Of a stretch of 64,000 nt of DNA, positions 24,203 to 31,722 are shown in pieces. The DNA is taken from the NCBI GenBank assembly GCA_030745755.1, contig JASLOA010000010.1, forward strand, positions 52,583 to 116,582, read 5' to 3'. The notes beneath the pieces were generated by a model, which saw only the letters and a program-made list of their open reading frames with translations, searched no databases and was not told the DNA's origin. The translations under genes were made by a program, and so were the position numbers. The DNA is from Kiritimatiellia bacterium (GTDB lineage Bacteria; Verrucomicrobiota; Kiritimatiellia; UBA8416; JABMPJ01). Every line of letters starts with the position of its first letter. Position 1 is the stretch's first letter.

Positions 24203-25476
24203 TTCCCCTCAAACCGATCTCGCCATGACCACAGGCCGATGGCCGGATTCGAAATGTAGAAAATCTCCTCGCCGTCATCCATCACGTTGACCCCGTCGGT
24301 CAGCGTGGCCGGATTGTAGCGCTCGAGCATGTCGTCCAGCGGCGCATAGTTGAAGTTGACCCCGCGAATCTCCTCTTCGCTCAAATGCCCCGGGCAATAC
24401 GTGATGGTGAAGCGTCCTTCTGAGGAGCCATGGATCAGGTGGGCCGCGGCACTCAGGTTATTGCCCAGCTCGGGATGCTCCTCAAGAGCCGCCAACACGG
24501 CCGGGGTGCCGATGTAACCGTAAGCCCGGATCAGGCGGTCGATTTCCGGGTCCTCGCCGAACTCACACACACCGGGAGCCAACACGATCAGCTCGCCGTC
24601 ATCGGCAATTGCCATGCGAGTGCGGTAGATGCTCTTGTTGCCCAGCCACGTGCTCTTGAACTCGGCAGGATCGAGATAGACCACCACCTTCTTGAGTGGT
24701 TCCTCGACCATCTCGAAATTCACCTTAAGCGAAAGTTCTGCCGCCCGATCAAAACACTCGCGCCCGTCGCCGATATAGAGGCCGCGCAACTGAAGCTGTC
24801 CCGAATCGTCGCGTCCGATCACCGTTTGAACGTAGACAATGGGAAGTTCTGCCGCCAAATGCTCGCAGGCATAGTCCAACACCCGTCGCACAGGCGTGTC
24901 CGCCCGCCCCATCATGCGTTCCATGCCGTACGCAGCACCCAGGAAGTGGCTCTTGTTAATCCCCTCCGGCCCGCCAGTGCCGACAAAGATGTTCTTGCTG
25001 TGGTTGGCCATGCCAATCACTTCGTGCGGCACGACCTGCCCGATGGAAAGGATGAGGTCGTGCTCCCCGTCCACAAGCAGGTGATCCACCTGGGCCGGCC
25101 AGGCATAGTCGACTGCTCCTTGCGACACCTCCCGCACATAGTCACCCGGCACGTCGCCCAGCGTCACCACTCCACTGCGCCAGTCGTGCTCGCGAAAACG
25201 GTCATGCGGGATGCCCGGGAACATCTCGTCAAGCTGATCGGCCGTCATAGGCGAATGCGTTCCCAGGGCAGGGAGCACATCAGCAAGATGATCGCCGTAG
25301 TAATCATAAGTAAACCGGGTCAGCATTCCGGCTTGCGAATGGAAGCGGGTGAAGTCGGGAGGAATAGCCAGAACGCGTTCGCGCTGGCCAAGTTGGTCGA
25401 ATACTCCGGACAGCGCCTGGCGCGCCTCTTCCTTTGTAATCACATCGGTTTCCGAACCCCGTTCGAAATAGAGCAT
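24199..25476 (-). CDS. LarA-family (DUF2088) nickel-dependent racemase-like protein
   Basis: A 425-residue LarA-superfamily protein. The N-terminal DUF2088 part includes LAIPPDFTRFHSQAG and GTHSPMTADQLDEMFPG; the central HEVIGMANHSKNIFVGTGGPEGINKSHFLG resembles the cofactor region that holds the nickel-pincer nucleotide. LarA interconverts D- and L-lactate, while relatives epimerise other 2-hydroxyacids; the substrate here is unknown. No larB, larC or larE cofactor-synthesis genes are in the window. GAAGGAG precedes ATG. It is upstream of the SDR with an R1 element between; the stop codon coincides with the element's CTAG. Confidence 0.83.
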   Translation of the reverse strand: MLYFERGSETDVITKEEARQALSGVFDQLGQRERVLAIPPDFTRFHSQAGMLTRFTYDYYGDHLADVLPALGTHSPMTADQLDEMFPGIPHDRFREHDWRSGVVTLGDVPGDYVREVSQGAVDYAWPAQVDHLLVDGEHDLILSIGQVVPHEVIGMANHSKNIFVGTGGPEGINKSHFLGAAYGMERMMGRADTPVRRVLDYACEHLAAELPIVYVQTVIGRDDSGQLQLRGLYIGDGRECFDRAAELSLKVNFEMVEEPLKKVVVYLDPAEFKSTWLGNKSIYRTRMAIADDGELIVLAPGVCEFGEDPEIDRLIRAYGYIGTPAVLAALEEHPELGNNLSAAAHLIHGSSEGRFTITYCPGHLSEEEIRGVNFNYAPLDDMLERYNPATLTDGVNVMDDGEEIFYISNPAIGLWSWRDRFEGN

Positions 25477-25627
25477 CCGTTCGACTCCTTCAACAAGAAT
25501 GAGGAATAGAATACTAGATCTGCTGAGATGTCACTAAAAAAGCGGCTTTTTTGAACACGAACTGGCCCGTTCAGTATAAGTGGGACCAATACCAACAGTC
25601 GCTTCTTTCCGGAAAAACCCCTTGGTT

Positions 25628-25700
25628 GTCATTCCGAGCGAAGTCGAGGAATCTCTGGTCTAAGCTTATGCATGAGATGCTTCGACAAGCTCAGCATGAC
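25628..25700. repeat. R1 palindromic repeat
   Basis: GTCATTCCGAGCGAAGTCGAG at the left and GCTTCGACAAGCTCAGCATGAC at the right form an imperfect 73-bp palindrome. It lies in a 418-bp gap between the LarA-like gene and histidine kinase 1. The rest of that gap shows no credible ORF; its right part holds the kinase promoter. CTAG tetramers occur nearby at 25513 and 25703 but without the terminal repeats of the longer elements. Confidence 0.75.
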
Positions 25701-25823
25701 GCGCTAGTACCAACCGACAAGTACCTGAGACTGGTATGAGTCATGACCATGGCGTTCATTCCGGTCCGCGCGAGCCGACGAGGTCACGCCGGTCTACACG
25801 CCACAATGACCCATATTCTCCGC

Positions 25824-25852
25824 TTGCAAAACCCAGACAATGCGCATATGTT
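25824..25852 (+). promoter_or_regulatory. sigma-70-type promoter of histidine kinase 1
   Basis: TTGCAA, a 17-bp spacer and TATGTT make a good housekeeping promoter 43 bp before the kinase start codon. It suggests this two-component operon is expressed independently of sigma-54. Confidence 0.6.
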
Positions 25853-25894
25853 TGTGCCATATTGTCGCATCCATAAGACAAGGAACAGCTAGAA

Positions 25895-27154
25895 ATGCCA
25901 ATGAAATCAGGATTTGTTGAGCGTCTGATCGAGCGACTGGATCGCCTGGATCCAGAGAGCTTGCAGTCGCACTTCCTGCGTCTGGCGCAGGATCGTGGAC
26001 TGTTGGAGATGGTTTTCCAGTCGATCCAGGAAGGCATTCTTGTGGTGGATAGCGATGGCAACCTGGATTACGCCAATCGCGCGGCGGAGCAGTTCCTGGG
26101 ATTCACGCTGGAATCGGAGCGGGGACGGCCGGTTTCGCGCTATCTTGGCGAGATGGATTGGGACCGCATTCTGAGTTTGGACACTCAGGAGTGGTCGAAG
26201 ATGGTAGCGCGGGAGATAGAGATGACCTATCCCGTACAACGCTTCCTGACTTTCTACGTGGTACCGATGCACCAGGATTCCATCGACAGCCGCGGTGCGC
26301 TGGTGATCCTGCGCGATGTCACACACGAGCGCGAGCAGGAGGCATCGACGCTGGAGTCGGAACGCATCAATGCCGTGAAACTGTTGGCGGCCGGGGTGGC
26401 ACATGAGATTGGCAATCCGCTCAATGCACTCAACATTCACCTGCAGCTTCTCGACCGTGAGGTCGGCAAGATGCGCGAGGATAGCGACAACAGCGGTGCT
26501 GCCGGTGCGGAGGATCTCGACTACCTGCACGAGCTAACCGAGGTGGCGCGCACCGAAGTGGCGCGGCTGGACCAGGTTATTACGCAGTTTTTGCAGGCCA
26601 TACGCCCCACCAAACCGGAACGGGCTCCTGAGCAGATTGAGGTGCTGCTGGAAGACACGCTGGCGCTCCTCAAGCAGGAGGTCGAGAACCGCAGCATCAG
26701 CATCGAAATCGAGCGACCCGAGAAGCTCCCGCGTATTCAGGTGGATGGCGGGCAGATCAAGCAGGTCTTTTTCAATATCATCCGTAATGCGTTTCAAGCC
26801 ATGCCCGATGGTGGCCAGCTCAAGATCGTGCTCTTTACGACGGACGAGTATTTCGGCATCTCGTTCCGGGATTCGGGTGTTGGGATTCCGCCGGAAGAGT
26901 TCAGCCGCGTCTTTGAACCGTACCACACCACGAAGTCGAGCGGGTCGGGCCTGGGCCTGATGATTGTGCAACGCATCGTGCAGGAGCACGGGGGTCAGAT
27001 CGAGCTAATGAGCAAGCCCGACACCGGAACCGGCTTCACGGTCCTGCTCCCCCTGGCAGAGCGAAGCATTCGCCTGCTGGATGCAAAGCCAACGCGGAGA
27101 AAAGGAAGGGATTCCGGCCCGCACGAAGAGCGGACCCAACCCAACCAAGGGTAA
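25895..27154 (+). CDS. cytosolic PAS-domain histidine kinase (NtrB-like, pair 1)
   Basis: A 419-residue kinase without membrane helices. A PAS domain spans about 35-150 (QEGILVVDSDGNLDYANRAAEQFLGF), followed by HisKA with phospho-acceptor His170 in GVAHEIGNPLNALN and a HATPase domain with NIIRNAFQAMPDGGQ (N box), FRDSGVGIPPE (G1) and SSGSGLGLMIVQRIV (G2). AAGGA lies upstream; Met3 is an alternative start. It should phosphorylate the sigma-54 activator encoded next. The architecture matches NtrB-type soluble sensors, but the signal is unknown. A GGTAGGGC repeat begins in its TAA stop codon. Confidence 0.92.
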   Translation: MPMKSGFVERLIERLDRLDPESLQSHFLRLAQDRGLLEMVFQSIQEGILVVDSDGNLDYANRAAEQFLGFTLESERGRPVSRYLGEMDWDRILSLDTQEWSKMVAREIEMTYPVQRFLTFYVVPMHQDSIDSRGALVILRDVTHEREQEASTLESERINAVKLLAAGVAHEIGNPLNALNIHLQLLDREVGKMREDSDNSGAAGAEDLDYLHELTEVARTEVARLDQVITQFLQAIRPTKPERAPEQIEVLLEDTLALLKQEVENRSISIEIERPEKLPRIQVDGGQIKQVFFNIIRNAFQAMPDGGQLKIVLFTTDEYFGISFRDSGVGIPPEEFSRVFEPYHTTKSSGSGLGLMIVQRIVQEHGGQIELMSKPDTGTGFTVLLPLAERSIRLLDAKPTRRKGRDSGPHEERTQPNQG

Positions 27155-27182
27155 GGTAGGGCCCGACCTCCGGGCGGGCCGC
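27153..27182. repeat. R2 hairpin repeat (GGTAGGGCCCG...)
   Basis: A 30-bp sequence starting AAGGTAGGGCCCGACCTCCG, with GGCCCG pairing to CGGGCGGGCC, is repeated identically at 34450-34479. It starts inside the kinase stop codon and lies within the kinase-regulator operon, where it could modulate the relative amounts of the two messages. Confidence 0.8.
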
Positions 27183-27210
27183 AGGCATGATCTATGGGCA
27201 TGGGAGACAT

Positions 27211-28611
27211 ATGATGGCTAAAGAGAAACCTTCAATCCTCATTGTGGACGACGAGAAGAACACGCGCGAAGGGCTGGAACGGGCCCTGCGACGTGAGTAC
27301 CGTGTAGCCACGGCTGAGAGCGGCGATACCGCGCTCGAGCTGATGGCCGAGGATCCACCCGACATCCTGCTGACAGATCTTCGTATGCCGGGCATGGACG
27401 GTCTGACCCTCGTGCAGCGGGCCCTGGCTCGGCATCCCAACCTGGTCTGCCTGTTGCTCACGGCCTACGGAAGCGTAGAGACGGCTGTCGAGGCGATGAA
27501 ACGCGGCGCGCATGACTACCTGACCAAGCCGGTCAACCTGGATGAACTCGAATTGGTGCTGAAACGCGCCCTGCGCTCACAGAAGGTGGAGACGGAGAAC
27601 GCCAACTTGCACAAACAGTTGGACGACAAGTATGGCGTGGAGAACATCATCGGGAACTCGCCCGCCATGGCGCAACTCTTTGACACGATCCGGCAGGCGG
27701 CTCCAACGCAGGCAACGGTACTGGTACAGGGAGACAGCGGGACAGGCAAGGAACTGGTGGCGCACGCTGTTCACCGTCTCAGCAATCGTGCGCGCGGACC
27801 GTTTGTCGCCGTGCACTGTGCGGCACTCTCCATGAACCTGCTCGAAAGCGAGCTGTTTGGACATGAGAAGGGCGCCTTCACCGGGGCCATGTCGCGTCGC
27901 AAGGGGCGCTTCGAGCTGGCGGACGGCGGCACGCTCTTTCTGGACGAGATTTCGGAGATCGATGCGTCTATCCAGGTCAAGCTCCTGCGCGTTCTGGAGG
28001 AGCGACAATTCGAACGGGTGGGTGGCGACGAGACGATTGAAACAGATATTCGACTCATTACAGCGACCAACAAGGATCTCAAGACGCTGGTGAAAGAAGG
28101 CAAGTTCCGCGAGGATCTGTTCTTCCGGCTCGATGTCGTGAACATCACTCTGCCTCCGCTACGCGAGCGCATTGGAGATGTGGCGATGCTGTGCCGTCAT
28201 TTCCTGGATGAGTTCAACCAGAGCAACGGACGCGAGATCGATGGCTTCACGCCCGACGCCGTCACCATCCTCTCCAGCTATAACTGGCCGGGCAATGTCC
28301 GTGAACTGCGCAACACCATCGAGAAGATGGTGGTCCTGTCGCGTGGCAACCGGCTGACCGCCCGTGATGTCCCGGCCAACATACGCGAGACCGTGAAGGC
28401 CGCGGGGCCATCCGTGGTACTCCCTTCAGGCGGCACCATGCGCGGCGGTGATTCGCTCGCCGCAACCGAGCAGCGCATGATCATGGCAACCCTGGAGAAA
28501 CTGAACGGCAACCGTACCAAGGCAGCCGAAGAGCTTGGCATCAGCCGTCGCACCCTGCACCGCAAACTGAAGCAGTACGAGGAAGACGCCGCGGCGATTT
28601 CAGGGGATTAG
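27211..28611 (+). CDS. sigma-54-dependent response regulator (NtrC family, pair 1)
   Basis: About 466 residues from ATG 27211 (GGGAG lies four bases upstream); the ORF track start at 27187 has no ribosome site. The receiver domain (about 5-120) has Asp13-Asp14, phospho-acceptor Asp56 in LLTDLRMPG, and YGSVETAVEAMKRGAHDYLTKP. The AAA+ domain (about 137-365) has Walker A GDSGTGKE, the sigma-54-contact loop EKGAFTGAMSRR and Walker B GGTLFLDEI. A C-terminal Fis-type helix-turn-helix ends NRTKAAEELGISRRTLHRKL. It opens sigma-54 promoters on phosphorylation by the preceding kinase. Targets are unknown; the two sigma-54 promoters in this window are candidates. Confidence 0.93.
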   Translation: MMAKEKPSILIVDDEKNTREGLERALRREYRVATAESGDTALELMAEDPPDILLTDLRMPGMDGLTLVQRALARHPNLVCLLLTAYGSVETAVEAMKRGAHDYLTKPVNLDELELVLKRALRSQKVETENANLHKQLDDKYGVENIIGNSPAMAQLFDTIRQAAPTQATVLVQGDSGTGKELVAHAVHRLSNRARGPFVAVHCAALSMNLLESELFGHEKGAFTGAMSRRKGRFELADGGTLFLDEISEIDASIQVKLLRVLEERQFERVGGDETIETDIRLITATNKDLKTLVKEGKFREDLFFRLDVVNITLPPLRERIGDVAMLCRHFLDEFNQSNGREIDGFTPDAVTILSSYNWPGNVRELRNTIEKMVVLSRGNRLTARDVPANIRETVKAAGPSVVLPSGGTMRGGDSLAATEQRMIMATLEKLNGNRTKAAEELGISRRTLHRKLKQYEEDAAAISGD

Positions 28612-28643
28612 CCGCAAAAGAGCGCAGAGAACACAAAGAAAGA

Positions 28644-28669
28644 AGGCACAAGGCCAAAGCCTTGTGCCT
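28644..28669. terminator. bidirectional hairpin terminator
   Basis: AGGCACAAGGC-CAAA-GCCTTGTGCCT is a perfect 11-bp stem with a tetraloop, followed by CTTCTCCTT on the plus strand and by a T-rich CTTCTTTCTTTG on the minus strand. It separates the convergent response regulator 1 and corrinoid-protein genes. Confidence 0.85.
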
Positions 28670-28694
28670 CTTCTCCTTCAGCCTGTCGCCCTGA

Positions 28695-29327
28695 CTATGC
28701 GGCCAGCGACTTGGCCAGGTCGGCTGCCGAGGCAGCGTCCGGAGCGTAGCCATCAGCGCCGATCTCGTCGCAGAACGCCTGTGTTACAGGGGCGCCACCA
28801 ATCATAACCTTGGTTGTGTCGGCAATGGCCGAACCCTTCACGGCATCCACAACGGACTTCATGTTGGTCATGGTCGTGGTCAGCAGGGCGGATACCCCGA
28901 TCACGGCCGCATTGTTCTCCTGGGCGGTATCGACGAACTTTTGCGGATCGCAGTCGATACCCGCGTCAACCACCTTGAACCCGGCGCCTTCGAGCATCAT
29001 GCAGACCAGGTTCTTACCAATGTCGTGCAGGTCACCCTTGACCGTGCCTACGACGGCCACGCCAATCGGTTCCACGCCGGCGGCGGTCAGCTGCGGCTGG
29101 AGTATTTCCATTCCGGCCTTCATGGCGCGGGCCGCAATCAGGACCTCGGGCACGTACACTTCGTTCTTTTTGAAACGCTCGCCGATGACGCTCATGCCGG
29201 CCAGCAGCCCGTCGTTCAGCACCTCGCCCGGTGCGGCTCCCTCACCCAGCGCCTGCTCAACCAGCGCCTTCAGATCGTTGGCCTTACCCTTCATCAGGTT
29301 CTCGGCAATGTCCTGCAATACACTCAT
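28695..29327 (-). CDS. corrinoid (B12-binding) methyltransferase accessory protein
   Basis: A 210-residue protein. A B12-binding 'cap' helical domain (about 1-85) precedes a Rossmann B12-binding domain. The base-off histidine motif DLHDIGKNLVCMML (DxHxxG) and GVSALLTTTMTNM and GGAPVTQAFCDEIGADGY are diagnostic of corrinoid proteins that carry methyl groups between a substrate-specific methyltransferase and a tetrahydrofolate or CoM methyltransferase. No MttB, MtaB or MtbA-type partner is encoded in the window. AAGGAG precedes ATG. It is divergent from a PocR-AraC regulator across 190 bp, which suggests local control. Confidence 0.92.
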   Translation of the reverse strand: MSVLQDIAENLMKGKANDLKALVEQALGEGAAPGEVLNDGLLAGMSVIGERFKKNEVYVPEVLIAARAMKAGMEILQPQLTAAGVEPIGVAVVGTVKGDLHDIGKNLVCMMLEGAGFKVVDAGIDCDPQKFVDTAQENNAAVIGVSALLTTTMTNMKSVVDAVKGSAIADTTKVMIGGAPVTQAFCDEIGADGYAPDAASAADLAKSLAA

Positions 29328-29384
29328 GGTACTCCTTCGTGTTGGTTGTAAATCCCTGCGATATCCGATCGCCTTCTCTCCTCA

Positions 29385-29449
29385 GCAGAAAACACATGCT
29401 ACGTGGATGTTCTGCAGTCTTCTAGTCGCTTTTTTGTGTAAAATATAAC
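29385..29449. promoter_or_regulatory. divergent control region of corrinoid gene and PocR-AraC gene
   Basis: The 190-bp divergent gap (29328-29517) is AT-rich for this genome. It contains a dyad with GCAGAA/TTCTGC arms spanning 31 bp (29385-29415) and a good -10-like TATAAC at 29444-29449 reading toward the AraC gene. The dyad is a candidate operator for the adjacent PocR-AraC protein. No cobalamin riboswitch consensus was recognised. Confidence 0.4.
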
Positions 29450-29517
29450 GATAGTGTTGAAAGACTCAGAAAATATGTCTAGATTCGTATATTTGTGGAG
29501 GGCAGAGGAGAACTGAT

Positions 29518-30720
29518 ATGGCGATATTGTCGAAGCGTCTATTAGATTCAGTCGGTCGCGACTATCGCGGGCGGCACGGACTTCGCATCCAGTTGATGGA
29601 TATTACCGGACAGGTCAGCGGCGGATCGGATGACCCGCTGGGGGCTCTCGACAACGCATCGCGCCGGCGCAACTACGCGTTGCAGCAGAGCATCAACCAG
29701 GGGGTGCCCTATATCTACGAAGCGGCACCGGGCATTGTTTCATGGATGGTCGCACTCGAGGACAAGCGACGGATATACGGAGGCTTGATAGGCGGCGAGG
29801 TGCTTGCGCTGGCAGAGGGACAGACCCTCAAGCCAACACGAAACTACCTTGTGAAGCATGGGCTTTCGCCGGGTGAAGCCGGCGATCTGCTGGAAGGCCT
29901 CCCGGTCTGGGACCCTTCCCGGACAGAATCGGCTGCAGCCGATCTGAGGGACATATTCTATCAGCAGAGCGGGTGGCATACGGAGCTGCTGGATGAGACT
30001 CGTCTCCGGCGCAGCCAGATGGAGCAGTTGAACCGGGCCATCGAGGACCAGCGGCGCGAAGGTCAACCGGCACTCTATGCGTTTGAGAAAGAGCGGATGC
30101 TGCTGACCACTATTCGCACGGGCGACCGGCCGGCAGCGCGCAGTCTGCTGAACGAGATGTTGTCCGTGATCTACATGTCCTCGCCCAAGCTGGTGGTGCT
30201 GCGCGCGCGGGCCGTGGAGCTATTGAGCTGCCTGTCGCGGGCAGCCATCGAAGATAACCCGCTCTTGGAGCCTATGATTGAGCGTAACCATGCCTGGACC
30301 GAGAAGCTGGTGGCGGCGCAAAGCTTCGAGGCACTCTCGCAGCAACTCATGGCCGCACTGGATGATTTCATCGACGCCATCTATCTTCAGGGCGTCAACC
30401 GCTCGAATGTCAAAGTATCGCAGGCCCTGGACTACATCGGCCGCCACTACACCGGGGCCATCTCCCTGCGTGACGTGGCTGACGAAGTAGGCTTGAGCCC
30501 ATGCCGAGTGGCCCACCTGATGAAGACCTATACCGGTCGCACGGTCATGCAACTGATCTACCAGATGCGCGTGAACCACGCGCAGAAGCTCCTCGCCAAC
30601 ACGACACAGAGCTGCACCGATATTGCCTACGAAGTGGGATTCAACGACCAGAGCTACTTCATCAAGCATTTCAAACGCCTGACAGGCACAACGCCCATGC
30701 GGTTCCGGCGTGCGGGGTAG
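29518..30720 (+). CDS. PocR-domain AraC-family transcriptional regulator 1
   Basis: A 400-residue regulator. The N-terminal PocR sensory domain (about 1-150) has TGQVSGGSDD, AAPGIVSWMVALEDKRRIYGGLIGGEVL. A helical linker (about 170-290) precedes a C-terminal AraC double helix-turn-helix (about 300-400) with SLRDVADEVGLSPCRVAHLMK and CTDIAYEVGFNDQSYFIKHFKRLTGTTPMRFR. PocR domains sense small molecules such as diols or one-carbon compounds in characterised cases. GAGGAG lies upstream of ATG. It is divergent from the corrinoid-protein gene and is the paralogue of 34494-35711, with strong similarity throughout linker and DNA-binding parts. Confidence 0.92.
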   Translation: MAILSKRLLDSVGRDYRGRHGLRIQLMDITGQVSGGSDDPLGALDNASRRRNYALQQSINQGVPYIYEAAPGIVSWMVALEDKRRIYGGLIGGEVLALAEGQTLKPTRNYLVKHGLSPGEAGDLLEGLPVWDPSRTESAAADLRDIFYQQSGWHTELLDETRLRRSQMEQLNRAIEDQRREGQPALYAFEKERMLLTTIRTGDRPAARSLLNEMLSVIYMSSPKLVVLRARAVELLSCLSRAAIEDNPLLEPMIERNHAWTEKLVAAQSFEALSQQLMAALDDFIDAIYLQGVNRSNVKVSQALDYIGRHYTGAISLRDVADEVGLSPCRVAHLMKTYTGRTVMQLIYQMRVNHAQKLLANTTQSCTDIAYEVGFNDQSYFIKHFKRLTGTTPMRFRRAG

Positions 30721-30731
30721 TGCTCAGGACC

Positions 30732-31559
30732 CTAGTTCGCCATCGCCAGGGCCGGTGTGGCGGGATCGCTCATGGCGATCACGATTTCGCCGGCGCCCAT
30801 GCGACCGAAGTGCGGCGTCTGCCAGCCTGAAGTCTCACGCTTGACGCGGTTGCGGACATAGGCCGCCAGCTTCAGAGCCGAAACACCGCTGTTCCTCCCC
30901 CCGGAGCGGTGGAAGTAGTTGAGGATGTAGCGAGTGAACAGACCATGACCATCGGCTTCGAACGCGCGATCCAACGCACCGCCGGCGGTCAGCATCTGAA
31001 TACTCCGGGAGGAGGTCCAGTCGGTAGAATCTGTGGCAACTGAGATGCCAAACCCTGAGTAGCAGGAATCCATGATGAAGAGGCTGTGGCGGTTCGGCAT
31101 ACGATCGGCGGCGTCGCGCAGCTTCTGCATCGACAGACCGTCATCGGCCTCATGTCCGCGACGGGTCTCTACCGGCAGCAGGTAACCCATCTGGTTGCCG
31201 TTGGCATCGCTGCCGGTCCAGCCGTGGCCCGCGTAGAAGAATACGAACAGATCGTTCTTGCCGATTTCGTCGCCGACTTCCTTAAGAGCAGCTGTGATGT
31301 CATCGCGGCTGGCTTCTTCGTCGGTCAGCAGCAGGACTTTGTCGAATCCGTAGCTCTTGAAAACCTGGGACATCTCAACCGCATCGTTGACCGAGCAGGA
31401 GAGGGGAGCGTAGGAGGGATAGTCGTTGATGCCGACGCAAACGGCGATCCGGCGGCTGTAGGCCTGCCCCGCCGCATGGCTCACGACCGTGGCGGCCAGA
31501 ATGAATGTTGCAGCCGCTGTCAGCGTCCGCCCGATCATGTTGTTGCTTTTGAGTGTCAT
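30732..31559 (-). CDS. exported caspase-family (C14) cysteine peptidase
   Basis: A 275-residue protein. ATG 31559 is chosen over 31601 because GGGAG lies eight bases before it, the signal peptide follows (MIGRTLTAAATFILAATVVSHAAGQA), and a sigma-54 promoter ends 38 bp upstream, inside the longer ORF. The mature protein is a single p20-type caspase fold: RRIAVCVGINDYPSYAPLSCSVNDA, the catalytic His112 in FVFFYAGHGW and Cys166 in FIMDSCYSGFG. There is no second domain. Bacterial caspase homologues cleave after basic or acidic residues, often calcium-dependent; specificity here is unknown. Secretion to periplasm or outside is inferred. It lies directly downstream of sigma-54 activator 2. Confidence 0.93.
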   Translation of the reverse strand: MTLKSNNMIGRTLTAAATFILAATVVSHAAGQAYSRRIAVCVGINDYPSYAPLSCSVNDAVEMSQVFKSYGFDKVLLLTDEEASRDDITAALKEVGDEIGKNDLFVFFYAGHGWTGSDANGNQMGYLLPVETRRGHEADDGLSMQKLRDAADRMPNRHSLFIMDSCYSGFGISVATDSTDWTSSRSIQMLTAGGALDRAFEADGHGLFTRYILNYFHRSGGRNSGVSALKLAAYVRNRVKRETSGWQTPHFGRMGAGEIVIAMSDPATPALAMAN

Positions 31560-31596
31560 CCTTTTTACTCCCACGCTCGCTTGTGCGGCTATATAT

Positions 31597-31613
31597 CGCA
31601 ACGAGCGTGCCAG
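31597..31613 (-). promoter_or_regulatory. sigma-54 promoter of the caspase gene
   Basis: Read on the minus strand the site is CTGGCACGCTCGTTGCG, matching the sigma-54 consensus YTGGCACGrNNNTTGCW apart from the last base and the purine position, with exactly 10 bases between the GG and GC elements. Transcription would start about 27 bp before the start codon at 31559, leaving room for the GGGAG ribosome site. Confidence 0.85.
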
Positions 31614-31627
31614 GATGACTCAAGTTT

Positions 31628-31658
31628 TTATAACGTACTCCTTTATAACTAGTTACAA
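31628..31658 (-). promoter_or_regulatory. 31-bp dyad upstream of the caspase sigma-54 promoter
   Basis: TTGTAAC and GTTATAA are separated by 17 bp. The first 12 bases (TTGTAACTAGTT) and the positions AGG..T..GTTA.A are shared with the dyad upstream of glnN, at an identical distance (17 bp from the dyad edge to the -24 GG). It lies at about -72 to -42. It is a candidate binding site for a sigma-54 activator or a co-repressor. Confidence 0.65.
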
Positions 31659-31688
31659 AAAATGGCGCCCCGGAAATACAGGGCGCCA
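31654..31688 (-). terminator. terminator of response regulator 2
   Basis: On the minus strand TGGCGCCC, a 10-nt loop and GGGCGCCA are followed by TTTTTTG. It lies 35 bp past the stop of the sigma-54 regulator and directly before the caspase upstream dyad (the T tract runs into TTGTAAC), so the caspase gene needs its own promoter. Confidence 0.85.
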
Positions 31689-31722
31689 TGCATGTGTAAA
31701 AGCTGTACAGTGTCAAAAAATG

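Noticed and set aside
29328-29517. Cobalamin riboswitch upstream of the corrinoid protein gene
   Set aside because: The divergent gap is only 190 bp and no B12-box-like or GCCACTG-like conserved string was seen.
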